Source: Tessaracoccus massiliensis
Lineage (GTDB): Bacteria > Actinomycetota > Actinomycetes > Propionibacteriales > Propionibacteriaceae
DNA length: 64,000 bases
Direction of reading: 5' to 3'
NCBI RefSeq assembly: GCF_000826065.2
Contig: NZ_LN623543.1
Span: forward strand, 350,144-414,143
Position 1 is the first letter of the stretch. The number at the start of each line of letters is the position of its first letter. The translations under genes and the position numbers were made by a program. Under the pieces are notes generated by a model. It searched no databases. It had not been told where the DNA came from and saw only the letters and a list, made by a program, of their open reading frames with translations. Positions 50,741-58,765 of this stretch are shown piece after piece.

Positions 50741-51157
50741 ATGACAGACAGTTTCGTCCCCAAGCTCATCAAGCCAGATGACGAGTGGCGCCAGCAACTC
50801 AGCCAGATGGAGTACCACGTGCTGCGCCAGGCCGGCACCGAGATGCCCTTCACCGGCGAGTACACCGACACCGAGGACGAAGGCGTCTACGAGTGCAAGG
50901 GTTGCGGCACAGAACTGTTCCGCAGCACCCAGAAGTTCCACTCGAACTGCGGGTGGCCCAGCTTCTTCGCCCCGCTGGCTGAGGATCGCGTCCGCTACCT
51001 CAAGGACACCTCCATCCCGGGCCGTCCCCGCACCGAAGTGCGCTGCGCCCACTGCGACGGCCATCTGGGCCACGTGTTCGAGGGCGAGGGCTACGAGACC
51101 CCCACGGACCTGCGCTACTGCATCAACTCGGTCTCACTGAACCTGCGACGCGGCTGA
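50741..51157 (+). CDS. msrB: Peptide-methionine (R)-S-oxide reductase
   Basis: A 138-residue MsrB that repairs methionine-R-sulfoxide in proteins. Zinc cysteines are C52, C55, C102 and C105, the catalytic Cys is C127 in RYCINSVSL, and FHSNCGWPSF is the conserved loop. ATG 50741 fits the family start. It is followed by a 12-bp-stem hairpin. Confidence 0.96.
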   Translation: MTDSFVPKLIKPDDEWRQQLSQMEYHVLRQAGTEMPFTGEYTDTEDEGVYECKGCGTELFRSTQKFHSNCGWPSFFAPLAEDRVRYLKDTSIPGRPRTEVRCAHCDGHLGHVFEGEGYETPTDLRYCINSVSLNLRRG

Positions 51158-51172
51158 GCTGGAGCTCGCACG

Positions 51173-51204
51173 GCGCGCCACCGCCACATCGCGCGGTGGC
51201 GCGC
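51173..51204. terminator. Hairpin after msrB
   Basis: A perfect 12-bp stem (GCGCGCCACCGC and complement) with an 8-base loop, followed by TTAG. The T-run is short; it may be terminator-like or a structured leader of the DUF3000 gene 13 bp downstream. Confidence 0.55.
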
Positions 51205-51217
51205 TTAGAGTGTCTGC

Positions 51218-51802
51218 GTGCCAGCCAAAGTCACCAGTCTCACACCAGAGCCGTTCGCGCGAGCCCTGCAGGAACTGGCGGACATGCGCTGGCGCAACGG
51301 CATCGTCGCCGACGAGATCGGCTCTCCGCAGCGCATCGCCCCCTATTCGGTGGCGCTGGCCGCGGAGTTGATGGCCGACGACGAGCCGCTGGCCACCGGC
51401 AGGCTCATCCTGCTCCACGACCCGGCCGGCAACGACGCCTGGGGCGGCACGTTCCGGCTGGTGACCTACGTGCGGGCGGAGGTGGACCTGGAGATGGTCA
51501 CGGATCCGCTGCTCCCCGACGTCGCCTGGTCCTGGTTCACCGAGGCGCTCGAGAGCCACGGCTGCGACGCCACCGCCCTCGCCGGCACGGTCACCGCCTC
51601 CTACGGCCGGGGCTTCGGTGAGATGGTCCAGGACCCGGACCGCGCCGACGTCGAGTTGCGCTCGTCCTGGACACCCCGCCTCGATGCCGCCAACCCCCTC
51701 ACCCCGCATCTCGCCGCCTGGCAGGACCTCCTGGGCCAGGTCGCGGGCGAACCGCCGCTCCCACCCGGCGTCTCCAGCCTCCCGGTGGGCCGCCGCCCAT
51801 GA
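51218..51802 (+). CDS. DUF3000 family protein
   Basis: A 194-residue actinobacterial protein (GTG 51218) of DUF3000, with AAPYS-type text PQRIAPYSVALAAEL, DEPLATGRLILLHDP and ASYGRGFGEM. The function is unknown. Order DUF3000, RNase D, dxs (convergent) is conserved in actinobacteria such as Mycobacterium (Rv2680-Rv2682c). Its stop overlaps the RNase D start (ATGA). Confidence 0.9.
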   Translation: MPAKVTSLTPEPFARALQELADMRWRNGIVADEIGSPQRIAPYSVALAAELMADDEPLATGRLILLHDPAGNDAWGGTFRLVTYVRAEVDLEMVTDPLLPDVAWSWFTEALESHGCDATALAGTVTASYGRGFGEMVQDPDRADVELRSSWTPRLDAANPLTPHLAAWQDLLGQVAGEPPLPPGVSSLPVGRRP

Positions 51803-53010
51803 CCTACGTGACCACCAGCCGGGAGCCACTGCGCCCGGTCGTCGACACCCCTGAACTACTCGACGAATGCCTCGCCTCCCTGCGCGCCGCCCGGGGACCC
51901 GTGGCGTTCGACACCGAGCGCGCCCACGGGCATCGCTACTGGGCGAAGGCCTACCTCCTGCAGATCAGGCGCGAGGGCGCAGGCACCTGGCTGATCGATC
52001 CCGTCGCCTTCGAGAACGGCCGTGAGCGGGCGGACCTCAGTGCCCTGGTCGACGCCTGCGGCAGCGCCACCTGGATCGTGCACGCTGCCACGCAGGACCT
52101 GCCGTGCATGCAGGAGATCAACATCGTCCCCCCGCGCATCTTCGACACCGAACTGGCCGCACGGCTTCTGGCCAAGCCTGGAGCCTCCCTCGGCGCCCTC
52201 CTCGAGGCCGAGTTGGGCATCAAGTTGAGGAAGGCACACTCCGCGGACAACTGGTCGCGCCGGCCGCTGCCCGAACCCTGGCTGATCTACGCCGCACTGG
52301 ATGTCGACTATCTGCTCGAGCTGTCCACCGTGCTCGCCACCCACCTGGTGCTCGCAGGCCGCGAGGAGTGGTCAGCGCAGGAGAACGACGACATGCTCGC
52401 CCGCTACAGCGTGCCGCAGCAGCCGAAGGATGATCCGTGGCGTCGGCTCAGTGGGCTCACCGGGCTGCGCACCCCGCTGCAGTACGCCGTGGCACGCGAG
52501 CTGTGGCTGGCCCGCGACGACGTGGCGCAGCGCCGCGACCGGCCACCCAGCTGGATTCTGCACGATTCGGCCATCCTCGCCGTGGCTCAAGTGGCGCGCG
52601 ACGCGGTGCCCACCGAGGATGACGTGCGCGGCCTGCCAGGGTTCGCCAGCCAGCCAGGCCAGCGCTACGTGGGCAAGTGGTTGGCGGCGCTGGAGCGGGT
52701 CCGGAAGATGTCGCCGAAGCAGTATCCGCCCAAGCGGGTCCGCTCCGACGGCGTTCCCCACCCCCGCTCGTGGGACAAGGCGAACCCCGAGGCGGCCGCA
52801 CGGTGGGCCGCGGTGCGGCCCGTGATCGACGAGTTGGCCTGCGACCTCGGTGGCCTACAGGCGAGCCTCATCGCACCTCCAGCGGTGCTGCACGAGGCGC
52901 TGTTCCACCACGCCGAGGTCTCCCATGAGCTCCTGGTGGAGCTGGGCGCGCGGCCGTGGCAGGCGGATTTCCTGGCCCCGGCCATCGCCGAGGCGCTGGG
53001 TCAGGCCTGA
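51799..53010 (+). CDS. rnd: Ribonuclease D (HRDC-containing 3'-5' exonuclease)
   Basis: A 403-residue DEDDy exonuclease. The Asp/Glu pair is in VAFDTERAHGHRY, the second Asp in HAATQDLPCM and the last Asp in IYAALDVDYLLEL; an HRDC-like helical C-terminal part runs from about residue 215. It trims 3' ends of tRNA/RNA. It overlaps the DUF3000 stop by 4 bp and the convergent dxs end by 10 bp. Confidence 0.92.
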   Translation: MTYVTTSREPLRPVVDTPELLDECLASLRAARGPVAFDTERAHGHRYWAKAYLLQIRREGAGTWLIDPVAFENGRERADLSALVDACGSATWIVHAATQDLPCMQEINIVPPRIFDTELAARLLAKPGASLGALLEAELGIKLRKAHSADNWSRRPLPEPWLIYAALDVDYLLELSTVLATHLVLAGREEWSAQENDDMLARYSVPQQPKDDPWRRLSGLTGLRTPLQYAVARELWLARDDVAQRRDRPPSWILHDSAILAVAQVARDAVPTEDDVRGLPGFASQPGQRYVGKWLAALERVRKMSPKQYPPKRVRSDGVPHPRSWDKANPEAAARWAAVRPVIDELACDLGGLQASLIAPPAVLHEALFHHAEVSHELLVELGARPWQADFLAPAIAEALGQA

Positions 53011-54923
53011 ACCGAACCCCGTGTCGTGGGCGCGTCCACATCCTGCGTGAGGAGCTTGCCGAGCACGTCCATCGCTGCCGCGGCCGCGGTCAGGCCGATC
53101 CGGTCCAGCACCTGGTCGCGGGAGCCGTGGGTGAGGAACTGCTTCGGGATGCCGAAGTTGCGCACCCTCGCAGGCACGCCCGCGTCCGCCATCGTCGACG
53201 CCAGCCGCTGCCCCGCGCCGCCGTCGACGAGGTTGTCCTCCATCGTGACCACCAGGTCGTAGCCGCGGGTCAACTCGACGAGGTCAGGGCTGACCGGCAG
53301 CGCCCAGAGCGGATCGACCACTGCGGCCGCGACGCCCTGATCCTCGAGCCGCTCCGCAAGGTCCAACGCGGCACCCACGAACTGTCCGTAGCCCACGACG
53401 AGCACCTTGGCGTCCTCCGGGCGGCGCAGCACGTCCACCCTGGAGAGCCCCTTGCCGACGTGGGCGATCTCGGGCATCTCGTCCGGGATGCGTTCCTTGG
53501 AGTACCGCACGACGGTGACCGCATCCTCCACGTCGACCGCGCGCTCCAGCGCCGCCACGAGGCGCGCCTGGTCCCGGGGGGCGGCGAGTTGCAGGCCGGG
53601 CACGATCCCCAGCAGTGTCATGTCCCACATGCCGTTGTGGCTGGGGCCATCTGTGCCCGTGACCCCGGCGCGATCCAGGACGATCGTGATGCCCGCATCG
53701 TGGAGCGCCGCATCCATCAACACCTGGTCGAAGGCGCGGTTGAGGAACGTGGCGTACAACGCCACCACGGGCCGCATGCCCGCACGCGCCATGCCTGCCG
53801 CCGACACGATGGCGTGCTGCTCGGCGATGCCGACGTCGAAGATCCGCTCCGGGAAGGCCGCTGCGAACCGGCCCAGGCCCACAGGGTTGAGCATCGCGGC
53901 CGTGACGGCCACCAGATCCGGACGGCGCTGCCCCAGTTGCACGATCTCCTCGGCGAACGCATCGGTCCAGGTGGCCTGCACCGCGGCGGAGAGCGGCTCA
54001 CCGGTGAACTCGTTGATCTTGCCGACGGCGTGGAAGCGATCCTCCTCGTTCTCCTCCGCCGCCTGGAAACCGCGCCCCTTTCTGGTGACGCAGTGCACGA
54101 TAACGGGGCCGCCGAACTGACGCGCCTGCTCCAAGTGGTTGGTGAGCGCGGCGATGTCGTGGCCGTCGATGGGGCCGGTGTACTTGATGCCGATGTCGGA
54201 GAACATCGTCTGAGGCGCGATGACATCCTTGACGCCGGTCTTGAAGCCGTGCATGAGGTCGTAGGCGGGACGGCCGAGGAACGGGATCCGCATGACGGTG
54301 CGCTTGATGAGGCTGAGCGTCTTCTCATAACGGTGGTCGACGCGCAGGCCCGCGAGATGGTTGGCCAGGCCTCCCACCGTGGGCGTGTAGGACCGCCCGT
54401 TGTCGTTGACAATGATCACCAGGCGCAGGTCTCCTGCGTCGGCGATGTTGTTCAGTGCCTCCCACGCCATGCCGCCGGTGAGGGCGCCGTCACCCACCAC
54501 TGCGACGACGGTGCGCTCCTCGCCCTTGAGCCGGAAGCCCTTGGCCAGCCCCTCTGCCCAGGAGAGCGCCGAGGAGGCGTGCGAGTTGCGCACCCAATCG
54601 TGGGGGGACTCGTCTGGCTCCGGGTATCCGGAGATGCCCTCCTGCTGGCGCAGCGTGTCGAAACGGTCTGCTCTGCCGGTGAGGATCTTGTGCACGTAAC
54701 TCTGGTGCCCCGTGTCGAAGATGATGGGATCCGATGGCGAATCGAAGACCTTGTGGATCGCCATGGTCAACTCCACCACACCCAGGTTGGGGCCCAGGTG
54801 GCCGCCGGTGCGGCTGACATTGGTGATCAGGAACCGGCGGATCTCCTCGGCCAACTGCAGCAACTGCTTCCTCGACATCGCACGGAGGTCTTGGGGGCTG
54901 CGCACAGAATCCAGCATGGGCAT
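53001..54923 (-). CDS. dxs: 1-deoxy-D-xylulose-5-phosphate synthase
   Basis: A 640-residue thiamine-diphosphate enzyme that joins pyruvate and glyceraldehyde 3-phosphate, first step of the MEP isoprenoid pathway. It has GGHLGPNLGVVELTMAIH, a ThDP motif GDGALTGGMAWEALNN, VVALYATFLNRAFDQVLMD and HNGMWDMTLLGIVPGLQ. Starts at 54923 and 54917 (M3) are both possible. It overlaps the RNase D gene by 10 bp at their 3' ends. Confidence 0.97.
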   Translation of the reverse strand: MPMLDSVRSPQDLRAMSRKQLLQLAEEIRRFLITNVSRTGGHLGPNLGVVELTMAIHKVFDSPSDPIIFDTGHQSYVHKILTGRADRFDTLRQQEGISGYPEPDESPHDWVRNSHASSALSWAEGLAKGFRLKGEERTVVAVVGDGALTGGMAWEALNNIADAGDLRLVIIVNDNGRSYTPTVGGLANHLAGLRVDHRYEKTLSLIKRTVMRIPFLGRPAYDLMHGFKTGVKDVIAPQTMFSDIGIKYTGPIDGHDIAALTNHLEQARQFGGPVIVHCVTRKGRGFQAAEENEEDRFHAVGKINEFTGEPLSAAVQATWTDAFAEEIVQLGQRRPDLVAVTAAMLNPVGLGRFAAAFPERIFDVGIAEQHAIVSAAGMARAGMRPVVALYATFLNRAFDQVLMDAALHDAGITIVLDRAGVTGTDGPSHNGMWDMTLLGIVPGLQLAAPRDQARLVAALERAVDVEDAVTVVRYSKERIPDEMPEIAHVGKGLSRVDVLRRPEDAKVLVVGYGQFVGAALDLAERLEDQGVAAAVVDPLWALPVSPDLVELTRGYDLVVTMEDNLVDGGAGQRLASTMADAGVPARVRNFGIPKQFLTHGSRDQVLDRIGLTAAAAAMDVLGKLLTQDVDAPTTRGSVQA

Positions 54924-54978
54924 GCGCTCAATAGTATGCCCTCCACACCATGCCGCCGGGCAAACCCGCAGTCACGCC

Positions 54979-55368
54979 TCATAGCCGGGGCGTGAAACGC
55001 ACGTCGCGCAGCGCCTGCTCCACCAACTCCACTCCCCTCGCCACCCGCACCAGACGGGCCTCCTCCTGCTGCAGCACGACCGCCGCCTGATCCACCGTGC
55101 CCGCGTCCACCACTCCGGACAGCGACGTGCGCACCCCTGCCAGGCCGCTGCGCGTGGCCACCAGTTGCGAGGCGACGAACTCGCGCGCCATCCGCGCCAG
55201 CACCACCGGATGCCGACGCAGCACCTGGTAACCGCGATACTCCGACGGGCAACAATCCAGCAGGAACGATTCGGCGGTCTTCTCCCACCCGTTCGAACCC
55301 GGCGGCCGGACGGCGCCCGGCCACCCCGGCGGCACATACACCCTGATCACTTCATCTTCATCGAACAT
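54979..55368 (-). CDS. Conserved actinobacterial hypothetical protein
   Basis: A 129-residue protein starting MFDEDEVIRVYVPPGWPGAV. Helical stretches (LRRHPVVLARMAREFVA, DQAAVVLQQEEARLV) make up most of the chain, and it ends VRFTPRL. Similar proteins occur in actinobacteria; no function is known to me. It lies upstream of dxs in the same direction with a 55-bp gap. It is divergent from the CoA-transferase remnant. Confidence 0.7.
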   Translation of the reverse strand: MFDEDEVIRVYVPPGWPGAVRPPGSNGWEKTAESFLLDCCPSEYRGYQVLRRHPVVLARMAREFVASQLVATRSGLAGVRTSLSGVVDAGTVDQAAVVLQQEEARLVRVARGVELVEQALRDVRFTPRL

Positions 55369-55469
55369 ACGAACCATTGAAGCTCAATGCTCCGACAAAA
55401 TCGAGAGCGTGGCGCACATACCGCCGGTCACCCGGCCCTGGTGGTGGCAAACCGGGCCCGGTACCCCTC

Positions 55470-56080
55470 GTGACCGAACGCCCCTCCAGAATCCGCCGAC
55501 AGGCCCCTGACTGCGACGGCGTCCTGGCCGCCGCCGAGGCCATCAGGTTCCGCATGCCCTATCAATCCGATCCGGCCATGCGCAACACGATCAACGCCGG
55601 GGCCATGCGCTACCGGACTCCCACTTGTCGCACTCCTCGAAGCAGGTGACCGAGGGCTTCTACGGCACCTTGGACTTCGCCGTCATGGCGGCCGCCCGCA
55701 TCACGGAAGAGGGGCACTTGGTGCTGTCGTCAGGCGTCGGCAACAACGTGGAGCACCTGGACCATGCGAGCCATATCATCGTCGAGGTCAACAACTGGCA
55801 GTCGCCTGACCTCGAGGGCATAGCTGACGTTGGAGTCGAAGTTCACCACGACGCGATGGTGGTCATCACGGAGTGCGGCTACGCGGATCTGCGCGGGCTC
55901 GCGCCCAGGCACAGGGCGCAGAAGATGCGCGCGATCGCGCACCCGGACTACCGCCCGCTGCTCGAGGAGTACGTGGCGCGGGCCAGTGCGGAGGGCGGTG
56001 CGATGCACGTCCCCCACGACGTCGCGACGGCCTTCGAGTTCCACACGAACCTGGCTGAGACGGGCCAGATGCGAGGCTGA
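55470..56080 (+). pseudogene. Acetyl-CoA hydrolase/CoA-transferase family remnant with several deletions
   Basis: Begins with GTG at 55470 and VTERPSRIRRQAPD. It skips about 90 residues to AAEAIRFRMPYQSD, PAMRNTINAGAMRY, shifts frame, and continues SHSSKQVTEGFYGT, ITEEGHLVLSSGVGNNVEHL, VEVNNWQSPDLEGIADV. It then skips a large internal part and resumes at HHDAMVVITECGYADLRGLA, AHPDYRPLLEEYV to the end, matching the C-terminal part of succinyl-CoA:acetate CoA-transferase/acetyl-CoA hydrolase proteins. With at least two large internal deletions and one frameshift, the active-site Glu region is lost. It is a non-functional relic. Confidence 0.8.
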
Positions 56081-56095
56081 CACGCAGCAGGACGA

Positions 56096-56129
56096 GAGGA
56101 AGCCCGGGGCGCATGCCCCGGGCTTCCTC
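56096..56129. terminator. Bidirectional hairpin between the CoA-transferase relic and the phosphoesterase gene
   Basis: A perfect 15-bp stem (GAGGAAGCCCGGGGC and complement) with loop GCAT. It lies 15 bp after the relic's stop and 10 bp from the phosphoesterase 3' end, which it can terminate. Confidence 0.85.
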
Positions 56130-56139
56130 AATCACCCGG

Positions 56140-58605
56140 TCACCGGAACATGACGATGTTGTTGAACACGAACTGGTTGCGCTGCGAGAACTCGTAGCCG
56201 CCGGCCGTCTTCGGGCTGGCCTGGTAGACGGTCACCTCCGCGTAGGTGCGGCACCCGTTGCCGCCGGTGGCGGGGGTGTCGCACTCGGTGCGCCAGTTGC
56301 GGCCGTCGGTCTCGGCCTTCCATTCGCCCGTGATGGCGAGGGGATTCTGGCCCCAGGCTGCGCGGGTCATGTACGGCAGGTAGGTGAGGTTGTTGAACGC
56401 CCAGCCGGTCTCGCGGACGAACCGGCCGTCAACGATCTTGACCACGGTGGCCCAGATGTCGGTGCGGCACCGCTCGGTCTGCGAGTACTTCTCGCAGGTG
56501 GTGTTCCAGTCGCGGCCGTTGAGGTTCTTGTGCAGGCCCGCCAAGGTGTACGGCGCGGACGGCACGAACCGCGTGGCCGCCTGGGTGGGCTCATCGGTCG
56601 GCTCATCCGTCGGGGCGGCAGTCGGCTCGTCCGTAGGCTCGTCCGTGGGCTGCGTGGGCTCCTCCGTGGGATCCGGCAGCACCCGCGAGATCAGCCACTC
56701 GGACTGGTCGAGCGCATGATCGACGAGGCGGGTCTCGCCCAGGCAGCCGAGGAAGCCGCTCTGGCGCTGCCCGGCATAGGAGCCGGCGCCCAGCACCCAG
56801 GGCAGGCCCCCATCATTGCCCACGCCCAACGCGTCCTTCACGTTGCGCAGCACCGGGACGCCGTTGACGTACATGGTCAGGGACCTGTCCGAGGGGTCGT
56901 TGACCGCGGCGATGTGCATCCAGTCAGCCAGGTTGACGATCTCCCCCGACCAGGCGGAGAAGTCACGTAGTTGATCGCCCTGGGATTCCATGAAGGAGAA
57001 CTGCACCTCCCGCAACGTCGAAAACGCCCACGCGAACGGGGGCTCCTCCCCCTCGGATGAGACGTAGCCGTCGACGTTGCCCCGCTGGCCGTCACGGCTG
57101 AGCCAGGCCATCCAGGCGTTGAGACTGTTGTCGTAGGCGGGATCCACCTTGACGAAGGTCTCGAACGTGAAGCCGTTGTCGAACTCCTCCATGTTGACCG
57201 GCGCGCCGTCGGCCGTCGTGAAGTAGGAGGCCACGTTGCCGTCGCGGGAGGCGTTGTCGAAGCACACGGAGCCGAAGTTGGACGAGCCGGGGGCATGGTC
57301 CGGAGAGAAGGTCACGTCGCTCTCTCGGGCTCCTGTGACCGGGCCCTCATTGAGCGGGGCGCGGGTCATGTCGTTGCCGGCGGCGATGTCCTCGATGACG
57401 GTCCCGGACGGCGCCACCGTCGAGGCCTCGACGACGGGGATGCGCCAGTGGGCGACAGTCCCCTCGACGACCGGGTAGTCGTCGTCAGCGGTGGCGTTGC
57501 GGTACTCGACCGGCTCTGGCGCTGCGAAGCCGTCGAACGTGGCACGGAGCTTGGCGATGTAGGAGGGCTTGTCTGCGGCTCCCACCTGAAGGCCTGGGAA
57601 GCGCTCGGCGAAGTTGAAGTCGATCGAGAAGCTGCGGGCGCCGCCCTCGAGGATGGGCTGGTCGAACTCATTGAGTTCCGCCTCCGGCTTCTCGGTGACC
57701 CAGTTGGAGAAGGTGAGCTGGGAGATCACGTTGTGGGTCAGGTCGAACTCCACCAGACCCATGTAGCCGTTGCCGCCCATGTAGGCCATCTGGTGATCCA
57801 TGAGGATCTGATGGACGGGATTGCCGAAGCTGTTGGTGCGCTCGAGGTGGGCGGCGCCGTGGTGGTGGCCGTTGAAGGTCAGGAACACGTTGTCGTGCCT
57901 GGTGATGAGGTTGTCAAAGACCCAGTCCCCGAAGCCGGTGCTGACGGCGGTCTCACCGTCGGGGGCAACGTTGATCAGCTGGTGCGAAGTGAGGATCGTC
58001 GGCACGCCCGCATGCGCCGTCAGCAGGGCATCGGCCCACGCCAGCGCATCGGCCTGCGCGCCCCAGCTCAGGGCGAGGACGGCGAACGTCTGGCCATCGA
58101 CGGTGAACTGGTGGTACTCGTGCGCGCCGTACGTGGCGTCGCGCTCGACGAGCGTCTCATTGAGCGCCGCCCGCTCAGGACCGAACGCGGCCAGGTACCG
58201 CTCATAGGGCATGTCGTGGTTGCCGCCGATGACCGAGTAGTTGATGCCCGCGTCCTCCAGGATCCGCATGGAGGCGTCCGCGACCTCCCATTCCTGGTCC
58301 TGCCCCGCGCGGTCCACCACATCGCCGAGATGCAGCACCATCTGGGTGTTGTAGTCCTCGGCGTGGTCCGCCCAGAACTGCGTCTGGGAGGCGAAGGGGT
58401 TGGAGCCATAGCGCTCCATGAACAGGTCGCCCTGCCCCTGCGTCGCGTACCGGGAGTAGAACTGCGTGTCCGGCAGAATGCCCAGGGTGAACCGGGCCCC
58501 AGCCTCTGCGGGCTCGGCGTGCGCTGCGGGCGATCCCCCGGCCAGTCCGGCGATCAGGGAGATCGCCAGCACGGCCATGACGAGGCGTTTGAGTGGTGAC
58601 AGCAT
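56140..58605 (-). CDS. Secreted metallophosphoesterase with LamG-like domain and C-terminal Cys-repeat module
   Basis: An 821-residue secreted protein. The signal peptide is MLSPLKRLVMAVLAISLIAG..., cleaved after AHA (30). A calcineurin-like phosphoesterase domain has D46 in LPDTQ, GDVVD (94-98), GGNHD (127-131), TSHQLI and NGHHHG. A LamG/concanavalin-like domain covers about 440-655, a Glu/Pro/Thr-rich linker (EEPTQPTDEPTDEPT) about 655-678, and the shared module 679-821 (RFVPSAPYTLAGLH, CRTDIWATVVKIVDG, WAFNNLTYLPYM, WRTEC, VFNNIVMF). ATG 58605 has an AGGAG site. The substrate is unknown. The LamG part suggests glycan or surface binding. Confidence 0.87.
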   Translation of the reverse strand: MLSPLKRLVMAVLAISLIAGLAGGSPAAHAEPAEAGARFTLGILPDTQFYSRYATQGQGDLFMERYGSNPFASQTQFWADHAEDYNTQMVLHLGDVVDRAGQDQEWEVADASMRILEDAGINYSVIGGNHDMPYERYLAAFGPERAALNETLVERDATYGAHEYHQFTVDGQTFAVLALSWGAQADALAWADALLTAHAGVPTILTSHQLINVAPDGETAVSTGFGDWVFDNLITRHDNVFLTFNGHHHGAAHLERTNSFGNPVHQILMDHQMAYMGGNGYMGLVEFDLTHNVISQLTFSNWVTEKPEAELNEFDQPILEGGARSFSIDFNFAERFPGLQVGAADKPSYIAKLRATFDGFAAPEPVEYRNATADDDYPVVEGTVAHWRIPVVEASTVAPSGTVIEDIAAGNDMTRAPLNEGPVTGARESDVTFSPDHAPGSSNFGSVCFDNASRDGNVASYFTTADGAPVNMEEFDNGFTFETFVKVDPAYDNSLNAWMAWLSRDGQRGNVDGYVSSEGEEPPFAWAFSTLREVQFSFMESQGDQLRDFSAWSGEIVNLADWMHIAAVNDPSDRSLTMYVNGVPVLRNVKDALGVGNDGGLPWVLGAGSYAGQRQSGFLGCLGETRLVDHALDQSEWLISRVLPDPTEEPTQPTDEPTDEPTAAPTDEPTDEPTQAATRFVPSAPYTLAGLHKNLNGRDWNTTCEKYSQTERCRTDIWATVVKIVDGRFVRETGWAFNNLTYLPYMTRAAWGQNPLAITGEWKAETDGRNWRTECDTPATGGNGCRTYAEVTVYQASPKTAGGYEFSQRNQFVFNNIVMFR

Positions 58606-58702
58606 GGTGCTCCTACTTATTCAGATGTTTGGCCACCATCTCACTCCTGCCATGTGACCATCTCCCCAAGGACACGTGAACCGTGGGTGTCGGGCAGATG
58701 AA

Positions 58703-58741
58703 AAGGGCCGGGCCCCGTCGCGAAGACGGGGCCCGGCCCTT
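58703..58741. terminator. Terminator of acnA
   Basis: A perfect 17-bp GC-rich stem (core GGGCCGGGCCCCGTC) with loop GCGAA; on the minus strand TTTT follows. It is 25 bp beyond the acnA stop and about 100 bp before the phosphoesterase start. Confidence 0.92.
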
Positions 58742-58765
58742 CGTGGCTGTCGGCCGAGGCGCAGA

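Noticed and set aside
51173-51204. A riboswitch between msrB and the DUF3000 gene
   Set aside because: Only a simple perfect hairpin is seen, without a conserved riboswitch core.
52956-54995. A 679-codon plus-strand frame antisense to dxs
   Set aside because: Mirror of the dxs gene, which has full motifs on the minus strand.
56096-56129. An attachment site at the strong hairpin near the CoA-transferase relic
   Set aside because: A 15-bp stem with a 4-base loop at gene 3' ends is a terminator; no integrase gene is present.
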